DNA of 64,000 nt. Source: Sporolactobacillus kofuensis (lineage in GTDB: Bacteria > Bacillota > Bacilli > Bacillales > Sporolactobacillaceae). Location of the stretch: positions 186,001 to 250,000 of the forward strand of contig NZ_JBHSTQ010000002.1 of the NCBI RefSeq assembly GCF_042660205.1. The letters run 5' to 3'. Positions 45,843-53,882 of this stretch are shown one piece after another (position 1 is the stretch's first letter; each line of letters opens with the position of its first letter). Both the position numbers and the translations under genes were made by a program. Under the pieces are notes generated by a model, which did not search any database, was not told where the DNA came from, and saw nothing but the letters and a program-made list of their open reading frames with translations.

Positions 45843-46400
45843 ATGATTACGATGGAAGATATAATTCGAGAAGGCAATCCAATACTTAGACAAGTTGCGC
45901 GTGAGGTGCCGCTGCCCGCTACAGAAGAAGAAAAAGATACATTGAAAAAGATGCTTGAATTTCTCAAAAATAGCCAGAACGAAGAGGTTGCAAAAAAATA
46001 TGGTCTACGTGCAGGCATTGGAATTGCGGCACCTCAAATTGCCATCAGCAAGCGAATGATTGCATTATATTTGGACGATGAAAGTGGCAAACATTACGAA
46101 TACATGCTGTTCAATCCGAAAATCATCAGTCATTCTGTTGAAAACACTTATCTTGAAGGCGGTGAAGGGTGTCTCTCAGTTGATCGAGAAGTTCCCGGGT
46201 ATGTTCCTCGTCACGCAAGGGTTAAAGTAAAGGCATTTGATATTGACGGAACGCCATTAACTTTACGGCTTAAAGGTTATCCCGCCATTGCGATCCAGCA
46301 TGAGATTGACCATTTGGACGGCATTTTGTTTTTTGATCATATTAATAAAGAAGATCCATTTAAGATTCCAGATCATATTGTTGAAAGTGATCTTTACTGA
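45843..46400 (+). CDS. def: Peptide deformylase
   Basis: Metalloenzyme removing the formyl group from nascent chains. 185 residues, like YkrB/Def of B. subtilis. All three motifs: GIGIAAPQ (58-65), EGCLS with Cys110, and HEIDH (153-157) for metal binding. ATG 45843 with AAGGAGTGG; the frame opens 24 bp earlier without a ribosome site. Confidence 0.97.
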   Translation: MITMEDIIREGNPILRQVAREVPLPATEEEKDTLKKMLEFLKNSQNEEVAKKYGLRAGIGIAAPQIAISKRMIALYLDDESGKHYEYMLFNPKIISHSVENTYLEGGEGCLSVDREVPGYVPRHARVKVKAFDIDGTPLTLRLKGYPAIAIQHEIDHLDGILFFDHINKEDPFKIPDHIVESDLY

Positions 46401-46417
46401 TGACCCCATATAAATGT

Positions 46418-46446
46418 AAAAGAGCCGCAAAATCGTGGCTCTTTTT
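46418..46446. terminator. Bidirectional terminator between def and ykrA
   Basis: Stem AAAAGAGCC/GGCTCTTTT with a 10-base loop and U-runs both ways; genes are convergent. Confidence 0.85.
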
Positions 46447-46478
46447 CTATGCACTGCTCCATAACATCAATACTTTTC

Positions 46479-47267
46479 TTACAATAACCCAATCTGTTGT
46501 AATCCATGATAAATACCATCTTTTTGAACAGATGTCGTAACAAGATCTGCTGATTTTTTTGCAGCTTCCACAGCATTGCCCATTGCAATTCCTGTTCCGA
46601 CATAGGAGAGCATTTCCACATCATTATTTCCATCTCCGAATGCACAGGCGTCCTCAGGAGTAAAATTCAATATTTTCAACAGTTGTTTGATCCCTTCTGC
46701 TTTCGAACCATTATGTGGAATGACATCCACGCCGCATTCATGCCACCGTACATATCTTAATGTGTTAAGAGGCGTTTGTTCTAAGAATTCACGATTATCT
46801 TGCTCTGAATAGAAAAGCAGGCCTTGATAAACATCATGCTCTTTGTAAAAGTCAGGATCGGTTTCAGGAAAAGGCAAAGGCAACTTTAAGCTTTCAATGC
46901 CCATAATCGCCTCACGTGAAGCTGTTCTGTGCATTTTCATTGTCTCTTCATTAACAAAGGCAAGTGAAAAGCCTTGTTTCTCAGCGCCTGAAACCAACAA
47001 TTTAAGCAACGGTTTCTGGATAGGATTGGTGTACACAGGGGCGTCTTCATGAACAACAAAAGAACCATTGATGCTTACAAAGGTATGAATAGTTAATTGC
47101 TGTCTCAGTTTACGGAACATGAATGGGGCACGACCCGTAGCAATTGCTGTAATCACACCTTTGCTCTGAAGCTTATGTATCGCTTCTGCCGTCGAATCCG
47201 GTACTGTTTTGTTCTGATCGTACAACGTATCATCGATATCAAAAAAAACAATCTTTGGTTTAGCCAA
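46479..47267 (-). CDS. ykrA: HAD-superfamily (Cof-type) phosphatase YkrA
   Basis: 262 residues of the Cof/HAD-IIB group. Motif I FFDIDDTLYD, motif II ATGR region, cap domain, motif III Lys in NGSKAEGIKQLL and motif IV FGDGNNDVEML. Substrate unknown. The frame extends 48 codons upstream with non-homologous residues; TTG 47267 with GGGGG 9 bases before it gives MAKPKIVFFDIDD and is the likely start. Lies next to def like ykrA-ykrB in B. subtilis. Confidence 0.9.
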   Translation of the reverse strand: MAKPKIVFFDIDDTLYDQNKTVPDSTAEAIHKLQSKGVITAIATGRAPFMFRKLRQQLTIHTFVSINGSFVVHEDAPVYTNPIQKPLLKLLVSGAEKQGFSLAFVNEETMKMHRTASREAIMGIESLKLPLPFPETDPDFYKEHDVYQGLLFYSEQDNREFLEQTPLNTLRYVRWHECGVDVIPHNGSKAEGIKQLLKILNFTPEDACAFGDGNNDVEMLSYVGTGIAMGNAVEAAKKSADLVTTSVQKDGIYHGLQQIGLL

Positions 47268-47498
47268 TTTCTGAATCCCCCAGTCTGTAGATTGTGTAGC
47301 GATCACGCATCGTGCCAAAGCTGATCGTCTAAAAGCGCTCATAACCTTTTCATTATAGCAGTTTACACAGTTATATTCGTTATTACAGAATGATTTTTTG
47401 AGCATTGTCAAAGCTAAAGGTATCGATCAATATCATGTACAGATCACCACTTCATTCAAGATGATTTGCTGATTTCTTTAGGAAACAAAACTCGGACA

Positions 47499-47527
47499 GT
47501 GAAAAAGCTCGGCATTTCATATATAAT
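47499..47527 (+). promoter_or_regulatory. Promoter of rpoY-rnjA
   Basis: GTGAAA, 17-bp spacer and perfect -10 TATAAT, 38 bp before rpoY. Confidence 0.6.
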
Positions 47528-47565
47528 GGTCTTTAGAATCAATTTTTTTGGAGGGAGCATGGATT

Positions 47566-47775
47566 ATGATTTTTAAAGTATTGTATCAAGCTTCGAAAGA
47601 CGAGGTTCCGGTTCGTGAACAAACGGAAACGCTTTATCTAGAAGCTACTGATGTACGCGATGTACGTAAAAAACTTTTAGACAGGCCCTATAATGTGGAA
47701 TTTATTCAACCCCTAACCGGAAAATTTCTCGATTATGAAAAAAAGTCTGCCGAATTTAAACTGGAGAAGATATAA
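47566..47775 (+). CDS. rpoY: RNA polymerase epsilon subunit RpoY
   Basis: 69-residue small subunit bound to RNA polymerase in Firmicutes (YkzG). MIFKVLYQASKDEVPVREQT, LYLEATDVRDVRKKL and VEFIQPLTGKFLDYE follow the family pattern. GGAGGG upstream of ATG 47566. Directly followed by rnjA with 4 bp between, as in B. subtilis. Confidence 0.95.
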   Translation: MIFKVLYQASKDEVPVREQTETLYLEATDVRDVRKKLLDRPYNVEFIQPLTGKFLDYEKKSAEFKLEKI

Positions 47776-47779
47776 CCCT

Positions 47780-49486
47780 ATGAAATTTGTTAAAAACCAT
47801 CAAACTGCCGTATTTTCCCTCGGCGGACTAGGCGAAATCGGCAAAAACACCTATGCTGTTCAGTTTCAAGATGAAATTATTGTCATTGATGCTGGAATAA
47901 AATTTCCGGAAGATGAGTTATTGGGAATTGATTACGTCATCCCGGATTACAGCTACCTGGTGAAAAACGCCGATAAAATTAAGGGCTTGTTCATTACTCA
48001 CGGACACGAAGATCATATTGGCGGCGTTCCTTATTTACTGCGTGCAGTAAACATTCCCATTTACGCCGGCAAACTGGCAGCAGGCTTGATTCGTAATAAG
48101 CTTGATGAACACAATCTTCTAAGGCAAACCGTTATTCACGAAGTTACCGAAGATGATGTCATCAAGTTTCAAAAAACTTCGGTCAGTTTTTTCCGTACTA
48201 CACACAGTATTCCTGACTCGTACGGAATTGTCGTCAAAACGCCTCAAGGAAATATTGTGGAAACAGGTGATTTCAAGTTCGATTTCACACCGGTTGGCGG
48301 TCAAATTGCCAATTTAACAAAAATGGCGGAAATCGGAAAGGAAGGCGTGCTTTGTCTGATGTCGGACAGCACCAATGCCGAAGTGCCTGGATTCACCATG
48401 ACTGAACGTGAGGTTGGCGAAAATATCAAAGATATATTCCGGAAAGTAAATGGCCGGATAATCTTTGCGACCTTCGCTTCTAATATCCATCGTTTACAGC
48501 AAGTAGTCGATGCTGCAGTGGAAACAAACAGAAAAATAGCGGTTTTTGGTCGGAGCATGGAAGCATCGATCACCATTGGTGAGGAGCTCGGCTACATCAA
48601 AGCGCCAAAGGATACGTTCATTGACCATTCACAATTAAATCAACTACCCGATCAAGAAGTTACAATACTCTGCACGGGTAGCCAAGGTGAACCAATGGCC
48701 GCACTCTCTCGCATTGCCAACGGAACACATAGGCAGATCCAAGTACAACCTGGTGATACGGTCATTTTCTCCTCCTCACCAATTCCTGGAAATAAAGTGA
48801 GTATTAATCGGACAATCAATCAGCTCTATCGGGCCGGTGCCGATGTTATCCACGGAAAATTGAGCAACATTCATACCTCGGGACATGGTGGTCAAGAAGA
48901 AGAAAAGCTGATGTTACGCTTGCTTAAGCCGAAATTTTTCATGCCTATCCATGGTGAATATCGAATGCTCAAAAAACACGTCGAAACTGCACACGGCTGC
49001 GGGATCCCTTTTGATCATTCATTCATCATGAATATTGGTGATGTCTTAGCACTGGATCAAAATTCTGCAAGTGTTACAGGAAAAATACCATCAGGATCTG
49101 TATACATTGATGGGAGCGGCATTGGAGATATCGGTAATATCGTCCTTCGCGACCGTAAAATTTTGTCAGAAGAAGGATTAGTGATCGTCGTTGTAAGCGC
49201 CGATATTTCTGCACATAAAATTCTAGCCGGTCCCGATATCATTTCTCGTGGTTTTGTCTACATGCGGGAATCTGGAGATTTAATTAATGAAGCACAAAAT
49301 CTCCTTGCAGCTCGGCTTCAGGAAGTCATTCAACGAGAAAAGTTGCAATGGTCTGAGATAAAAAGCGAGGTCACCGATCTATTGCAGCCGTTTCTTTATG
49401 AACGGACACGTCGTAGGCCAATGATTCTTCCGATTATTATGGAAGTTGATGAAAAAGCAAACAAACAGGTTGAAAGCAGCAATTAA
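47780..49486 (+). CDS. rnjA: Ribonuclease J1
   Basis: 5'-3' exo- and endoribonuclease central to mRNA decay and rRNA maturation. 568 residues. Metallo-beta-lactamase motif HGHEDHIGG (74-82), beta-CASP domain (SDSTNAE, FASNIHRLQQ, STGSQGEP-type CTGSQGEP, HTSGHGGQEEEKL), and C-terminal domain. Start ATG 47780, with GGAGAAG upstream, 4 bp after rpoY. The frame opens 15 codons earlier inside rpoY. Confidence 0.97.
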   Translation: MKFVKNHQTAVFSLGGLGEIGKNTYAVQFQDEIIVIDAGIKFPEDELLGIDYVIPDYSYLVKNADKIKGLFITHGHEDHIGGVPYLLRAVNIPIYAGKLAAGLIRNKLDEHNLLRQTVIHEVTEDDVIKFQKTSVSFFRTTHSIPDSYGIVVKTPQGNIVETGDFKFDFTPVGGQIANLTKMAEIGKEGVLCLMSDSTNAEVPGFTMTEREVGENIKDIFRKVNGRIIFATFASNIHRLQQVVDAAVETNRKIAVFGRSMEASITIGEELGYIKAPKDTFIDHSQLNQLPDQEVTILCTGSQGEPMAALSRIANGTHRQIQVQPGDTVIFSSSPIPGNKVSINRTINQLYRAGADVIHGKLSNIHTSGHGGQEEEKLMLRLLKPKFFMPIHGEYRMLKKHVETAHGCGIPFDHSFIMNIGDVLALDQNSASVTGKIPSGSVYIDGSGIGDIGNIVLRDRKILSEEGLVIVVVSADISAHKILAGPDIISRGFVYMRESGDLINEAQNLLAARLQEVIQREKLQWSEIKSEVTDLLQPFLYERTRRRPMILPIIMEVDEKANKQVESSN

Positions 49487-49493
49487 TCATTAA

Positions 49494-49546
49494 GAAAAGG
49501 CACAAGGAGACAATAATTATTGTTTCCCTGTGCCTTTTCTTTTTTC
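49494..49546. terminator. Bidirectional terminator between rnjA and cydB-like gene
   Basis: Long stem GAAAAGGCACA-AGG with complement (49494-49539), inner AATAATTATT, and U-rich tails. Shared by convergent genes. Confidence 0.85.
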
Positions 49547-49574
49547 TGATTCTCAAAACAATACTTTATTGGAA

Positions 49575-50582
49575 CTATTTATTTGCCTCATTCCGGATGG
49601 CCACTCGATTTCTGGATCTCAGAAACGCGGATAAAACAATTAGAGAAACAATCATGACACTGATAAAGAACCAACGGGAATTTGCCCACAAAGCTAAATG
49701 ATGGTCCATCATAATATCCGGATAAATCAAAAATGGAAAATGAGACAATGTGTAACCAATCAACGCAAAAAAATATTGCAGCATAACAAGAATGAAAAAG
49801 CCTTTATATCTCCTCATAAAAACGAGCGAGACCGCGCCAAGAAGAGAAATAAGGGAGAGCATAAACATCCACGAAACATCAAGTGTACTCGTAAAATGTT
49901 GTGGATTCTGTCGTTCAAGTCCAAGAAATACAAGACCACTCGCAAGCACTGTCGGCATACTCCAAAACAAAGCAATATTACGAAAATGTTCAACGAGCGA
50001 CTCATTTTTGCTGCGCATCCCAAAGTGAATGAGGTACATTGCACTTATATAAAAAATGCTCACAACGGCAATGATCATTACAGACCAAAAATAAAAATTC
50101 GATAATAAATGGACCACAAATGATCCTAAATGCCCGGTTCCGTAACCTGAAAATCCCCCTTCACTGATCACAAGAACAATGCTGAGTACAATGGGAACAA
50201 AAATCCCGGTGATCCCATTCCCCATGAAGAACAATTTTTTCAAACGATTTTCTTTTGGCAGCAAATCTGCTAAAGCCGCACATGTTCCTTTTAAAACCGT
50301 TAATGTAAGCGCAAGAACACCACAAAAGACCAATGGCATTTGGAAGTTAAGAATAATCTCCGGTGACAAACTCAGTACTGCCGTAAAGAGCAAAATGAAG
50401 CCAATATTCATAATTTCTGAAAGAGGTGACATCCAATAGAGTAATGGTGAAATGATTTGCTCACCAAGATTTCTTTGCTGACTGTAGAAAAGATAAAATG
50501 CTGTTCCGAAGTCAATGGATGCCGCAATCATATAGCAATAAATAATAACCCAAAGAATAATTAAGATCAATTGTTGCACCAT
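49575..50582 (-). CDS. Cytochrome bd-type oxidase subunit II (CydB-like), unpaired
   Basis: About 335 residues, eight or nine membrane helices. AASIDFGTAFYLF at the N-terminus corresponds to the EGFDFG start of CydB, and MNIGFILLFTAVLSLSPEIILNFQMPLVFCGVLALTL plus KGTCAALADLLP follow the subunit II pattern, but divergently. No subunit I (cydA) lies beside it. An ATG at 50636 coincides with the predicted transcription start, so ATG 50582 is preferred. Function as an oxidase unproven. Confidence 0.75.
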   Translation of the reverse strand: MVQQLILIILWVIIYCYMIAASIDFGTAFYLFYSQQRNLGEQIISPLLYWMSPLSEIMNIGFILLFTAVLSLSPEIILNFQMPLVFCGVLALTLTVLKGTCAALADLLPKENRLKKLFFMGNGITGIFVPIVLSIVLVISEGGFSGYGTGHLGSFVVHLLSNFYFWSVMIIAVVSIFYISAMYLIHFGMRSKNESLVEHFRNIALFWSMPTVLASGLVFLGLERQNPQHFTSTLDVSWMFMLSLISLLGAVSLVFMRRYKGFFILVMLQYFFALIGYTLSHFPFLIYPDIMMDHHLALWANSRWFFISVMIVSLIVLSAFLRSRNRVAIRNEANK

Positions 50583-50641
50583 TCTTTGCAACGCCCCAGT
50601 CTTTAACCATAATTCACAGATGAAATAGAGTACCATTATTT

Positions 50642-50650
50642 ATTATACCA
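50642..50650 (-). promoter_or_regulatory. Extended -10 promoter of the cydB-like gene
   Basis: TGGTATAAT on the minus strand; TTGATG 19 bp upstream is a possible -35. The predicted start near 50635 rules out the ATG at 50636 as translational start. Confidence 0.5.
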
Positions 50651-50688
50651 AAGTACTTAGAATCATCATCAATTAAGTGATTTCTGAC

Positions 50689-50905
50689 TATGTGTCAAGC
50701 TTCTCCCGAATGCCTTCTTTAGAAGGACATTATTAACTACAAAGTATTATTTCTTCTAGAGGGTCTTAGCCAATTGAGGCGTTCATTGCTCGCTTGTCGC
50801 AGGTGTCCCTTCTAATTTTCCCATACATTCTGCGGGGCATCACAGACTTGTGATTACAGGAGTTCTCCCGCGTCTTGCACCATCACTTCCTAATTGTGTT
50901 CAGTG
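50689..50905. repeat. Interspersed hairpin repeat, copy D
   Basis: Longest copy, occupying most of the 50583-51026 gap. Contains TATGTGTCAAGCTT (50689-50702), GAGGCGTTCA (50776-50785), TGCTCGCTTG (50787-50796), TCTGCGGG (50829-50836), an inner hairpin ATCACA/TGTGAT (50839-50854) and an outer stem GCGGG/CCCGC (50832-50871). Blocks are shared with copies A, E and G. Beyond it, up to 51026, nothing else recognisable. Confidence 0.65.
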
Positions 50906-51026
50906 CTAACGGCCATCATTCAGTTTAGTTGTTAAGTGCCTCAGAAACGGACAGATCGAATTCTTTGATGCTCCCCAAGCCTTTTTGGCATAACATAACA
51001 CAGAAACAATAGGAGAAGGGGATACC

Positions 51027-51314
51027 GTGGGCTCAAATAATATTGGTGAGAATGACTATAACTTTGCTGATCTTTTGCAATTAATCGGACAATGGTTAAC
51101 GACAACAGGTGATACGTTCAGTCTTGTTGGGCAAATTATGGCGTTAGAAAAAGACAGAAATGATGCTATTCAAACGCAAATTGATAAACAACAAGAAGCA
51201 TTACAAAAACAGCAATCCGATCAGCAAGTCCAACAACAAATTGCAAAGATGCAGGAACAAATCAATCACTTGCAAAATCAAATTGATAAAAAGGACTTGA
51301 ATAAGTTGGATTAA
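51027..51314 (+). CDS. Unknown Gln-rich coiled-coil protein
   Basis: 95 residues, not recognised. GTG start with GGAGAAGGGG upstream. Residues 14-45 (LLQLIGQWLTTTGDTFSLVGQIMALEKD) form an amphipathic or weakly hydrophobic segment; 46-92 is a glutamine-rich coiled coil (QIDKQQEALQKQQ, IAKMQEQINHLQNQI). No signal peptide or enzymatic motif. Flanked by repeat copies D and E, on the opposite strand to its neighbours, suggesting an accessory insertion. Could be a scaffold or regulatory partner. Confidence 0.75.
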   Translation: MGSNNIGENDYNFADLLQLIGQWLTTTGDTFSLVGQIMALEKDRNDAIQTQIDKQQEALQKQQSDQQVQQQIAKMQEQINHLQNQIDKKDLNKLD

Positions 51315-51371
51315 AACAAAAATGATTTTGTGCACGCGCATTATAAAAGTCCCTATTAAGAAAAATTGGAC

Positions 51372-51510
51372 ATCGATTGCTTACATGCCGCGGGGGCACT
51401 GTGAGCCTCTCGAACAGACAAAAGTCTGCGGGATCTCACGGCTCCTGATCCCCGGCGTTTCACATCTTCAATGCATTATTTCGCAACAAAGGTTTAAGCT
51501 GTCTTTTTTT
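51372..51510. repeat. Interspersed hairpin repeat, copy E
   Basis: In the 51315-51700 gap. CGATTGCTTACATGCCGCGGGG, then outer stem GGGG/CCCC (about 51392-51452), middle GTGAG/CTCAC (51401-51439), inner CAGAC-AAAA-GTCTG (51415-51428). TCTGCGGGATCTCAC and CTCCTG align with copy A TCTGCGGGAACTCAC and GCCTG. Ends TTTCACATCTTC like copy A GCTACATCTT. Confidence 0.65.
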
Positions 51511-51610
51511 TTAAAAAAAATTGGCTTCGCCACGCCTCATGTAAAGGTAAAGGCGTTGTCCACCTATGCTAACTTTCGCTAATCTTTTTAAGATTTTATA
51601 CTTTCTTAGT

Positions 51611-51646
51611 GTACAAAAGAGACGGAACGAACGATCGTCCCGCCTC
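51611..51646 (-). terminator. Terminator after the peroxiredoxin gene
   Basis: 12-bp stem (51619-51630 with 51635-51646, two G-U pairs), 4-base loop, then TTTTGT on the minus strand. Confidence 0.75.
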
Positions 51647-51700
51647 CTGCTTAAGCAGCTGTTAACCGCTTCTTTCTTCTATTAAAGTAAGTTTGAAAGA

Positions 51701-52249
51701 TCAAACATGTAATGTTTCGTCGCCTGGGTGCCAGTTTGCAGGGCAAAGTCCACCCGATTGGAGTGCCTGAAGCACACGAAGTGTTTCATCGACGTCACGG
51801 CCAATATTGTTGTCATTCACAACAGCATAACGCAGATCTCCTTCTGGGCTGATGATGAATAAGCCACGAAGTGCAACGCCTTCTTCAGGAATTAATACAC
51901 CATACTTTTCTGCAACTTCTTGAGTGTGGTCAGCTGCAAGTCTGAAATTGATCTTGCCAATGCCGCCTTCTTTTCTAGAGGTCTTCATCCATGCTTGGTG
52001 TGTATAAATTGTGTCGCATGAACATCCGATAATATCTGCGCCAAGGTCAACGAATTCATCATAGCGATCGCTGAACGCAGTGATTTCTGTAGGACATACG
52101 AATGTGAAGTCCATTGGATAGAAGAAAAAGACCGTCCACTTTCCAGCCTTACTATTTTCTTCCAAATTGGCCTTACTAAAAGAACCATCTGCATTCACAC
52201 AATCAAGATCGAACAATGGAGCCTTTGCACTAACAAGACGTTCTACCAT
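51701..52249 (-). CDS. Typical 2-Cys peroxiredoxin (YkuU-like)
   Basis: 182-residue thiol peroxidase of the AhpC/Prx1 group. Peroxidatic Cys52 in DFTFVCPTE and resolving Cys169 in GGLCPANW; conserved PLFDLD start and catalytic Arg region. Closest by length and motifs to YkuU of B. subtilis, and it lies near dapL (YkuR) as there. A thioredoxin-like ykuV is not present. Strong promoter upstream. Confidence 0.9.
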   Translation of the reverse strand: MVERLVSAKAPLFDLDCVNADGSFSKANLEENSKAGKWTVFFFYPMDFTFVCPTEITAFSDRYDEFVDLGADIIGCSCDTIYTHQAWMKTSRKEGGIGKINFRLAADHTQEVAEKYGVLIPEEGVALRGLFIISPEGDLRYAVVNDNNIGRDVDETLRVLQALQSGGLCPANWHPGDETLHV

Positions 52250-52309
52250 ATTGTAATAATACCTCCTGAAAAATGTACTTATTGCCTCACCTAATGAGGA
52301 TATGTCATT

Positions 52310-52338
52310 ATTATAGTATTGGATTATTTTTAAGTCAA
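52310..52338 (-). promoter_or_regulatory. Strong sigma-A promoter of the peroxiredoxin gene
   Basis: TTGACT, 17-bp spacer and perfect TATAAT on the minus strand. The 50-nt leader has an inverted repeat CCTCA/TGAGG. No convincing PerR or Spx box recognised. The 52250-52731 gap holds this promoter, AT-rich DNA, repeat copy F and a terminator. Confidence 0.75.
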
Positions 52339-52554
52339 TATTAATTAATAATTAATGTAAATTAAATATAAACATAGATTAATAATGCTATTTGGTCAAT
52401 GCATTAAAGTTCACAAATTATCATTTAGATAGTTTATTATCAAGTGTTTGATTCTAGCCCTCAAATTATTATCTTATTTTATCATAGCACGTTGTGCACT
52501 TTTCTCCCATTGAAACGCTTGCCTCACTTATTTTTCCCTAATCCATTCCATATC

Positions 52555-52672
52555 AGACGTTTACATTTCCCAAACTGCGCGGCGGATCTCTTATCTCGTG
52601 ATCAATCGGAACGCTCCGCGGGCGTCTTGAATCTTGGTCGCATTTTTACGTTAAAAAAATTTAATCTGTCTT
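52555..52672. repeat. Interspersed hairpin repeat, copy F (diverged)
   Basis: ACTGCGCGGCGGATCTC, then GTGATCAATCGGAACGCTCCGCGGGCGTCTTG and CGCATTTTTACG. Outer CGCGG/CCGCG and inner GATC pairing mimic copies D and E; GCGTCTTG is shared with D and the TTTTACG ending with A. The most diverged of the family. Confidence 0.45.
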
Positions 52673-52680
52673 TTCTATTG

Positions 52681-52711
52681 AAAAAGCCGAAACGAATTTT
52701 CTCGTCCCGGC
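52681..52711 (-). terminator. Terminator after dapL
   Basis: Stem GCCG-ACGA with TCGT-CGGC, 2x2 internal mismatch, then TTTTTC on the minus strand, 20 bp past the dapL stop. Confidence 0.7.
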
Positions 52712-52731
52712 AACCCTAAGCATCCATTCTA

Positions 52732-53841
52732 TTAAAGAATTTCTCTTAAATAAGTACTGACCACTTTTACACCTTGAGCCAATGCTGATTCATCTGGTTT
52801 AAAATCAGCCGAATGTAGGCTTGATGTTTCCCCAACCCCAAGCCAAAACATAAAGCCAGGCAATTCTTTAAGAAAATAACCGAAATCCTCGCCTGTCATT
52901 GCATCACCGCAAATAACATAAGGAAACCCATTACTTGCGCAGAATCTGATGAACGGATCTACATCTTCCTTGCGATTATATACTTGATAGTAATTGGCTC
53001 CATAATCTATTTTACTTTCACAATGATAAGCAAGTTCAATGGCTTTTGCATGGCATTCGATATCATTTTTGATCAAAGCCATGGTTTCTTGATTCAGCGT
53101 TCTGATTGTTCCTTCAACACGTGCATGCTCAGCAATAATATTCTGTTTCGTGCCGCCACTCATTTTTCCAATAGTGAGCACAGCAGCATTCAACGGATTG
53201 ACACGCCTGGCGACGATCGTTTGAAGACCAACAACAAAATGACTAGCGGCAACAATCGTATCGTGTGTTAAATGCGGGTAAGCGGCATGTCCGCCTTTAC
53301 CAAAGAAATCAATAAAAAGTTCTGAAGTATTTGCAAAGAGAATACCCTCTTTTGTCGCTACCGTACCTGCAGGAAAATCTGGAGAAACATGTAATCCGAA
53401 AATCAGGTCGGGCTTCCATGCTTGAAACTCGTCACTTTCCATGAGAGGCAGTGCCCCTCCAGGACCTTCTTCAGCAGGTTGAAAAATGAAAAGTGTATCA
53501 TCCTTTACCGGATTGCTGACAACATTCTCCAATGCACCAAGTGCAATGGTCATATGAAAATCGTGACCACAAGCGTGCATCTTACCATCATGCTTTGATT
53601 GAAACGGATAGCCTGTGTTTTCTTTCACAGGTAAAGCATCGATATCGGTGCGATAACCGATCAATCGACTGGGGTTGGTACCTGCCACACGGACAAGCAA
53701 ACCTGTTTTCCATTTTTTAACTTGCAACCGCTCTTGAGGTAACCGTCCGATTTGATCCAACAAAAAAGCCTGTGTCTCTACTTCTTCAAATCCAATTTCA
53801 GGAATTTGGTGCAGAGCACGTCTGACTGCAACATAATCCAT
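52732..53841 (-). CDS. dapL: N-acetyldiaminopimelate deacetylase
   Basis: M20D metallopeptidase-family enzyme removing acetyl from N-acetyl-LL-DAP in the acetylase branch of lysine/DAP synthesis. 369 residues. Metal motifs HACGHDFHM, PAEEGPGGA, GLHVSPDFP and GKGGHAAYPH. Ortholog of B. subtilis YkuR, next to dapH. The name dapL follows B. subtilis use, not the aminotransferase of other bacteria. Confidence 0.93.
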   Translation of the reverse strand: MDYVAVRRALHQIPEIGFEEVETQAFLLDQIGRLPQERLQVKKWKTGLLVRVAGTNPSRLIGYRTDIDALPVKENTGYPFQSKHDGKMHACGHDFHMTIALGALENVVSNPVKDDTLFIFQPAEEGPGGALPLMESDEFQAWKPDLIFGLHVSPDFPAGTVATKEGILFANTSELFIDFFGKGGHAAYPHLTHDTIVAASHFVVGLQTIVARRVNPLNAAVLTIGKMSGGTKQNIIAEHARVEGTIRTLNQETMALIKNDIECHAKAIELAYHCESKIDYGANYYQVYNRKEDVDPFIRFCASNGFPYVICGDAMTGEDFGYFLKELPGFMFWLGVGETSSLHSADFKPDESALAQGVKVVSTYLREIL

Positions 53842-53882
53842 GATAAGTCCCTTCCTGTTTCTACACGTAGTAATGCGCTCTA

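Noticed and set aside
47268..47411. N-terminal extension of ykrA (48 codons)
   Set aside because: Residues do not resemble HAD proteins, and a TTG with a strong ribosome site starts the conserved domain.
52310..52338. PerR box at the peroxiredoxin promoter
   Set aside because: The TATAAT-AAT stretch is just the -10 region; the inverted repeat TTATAATnATTATAA is not complete.
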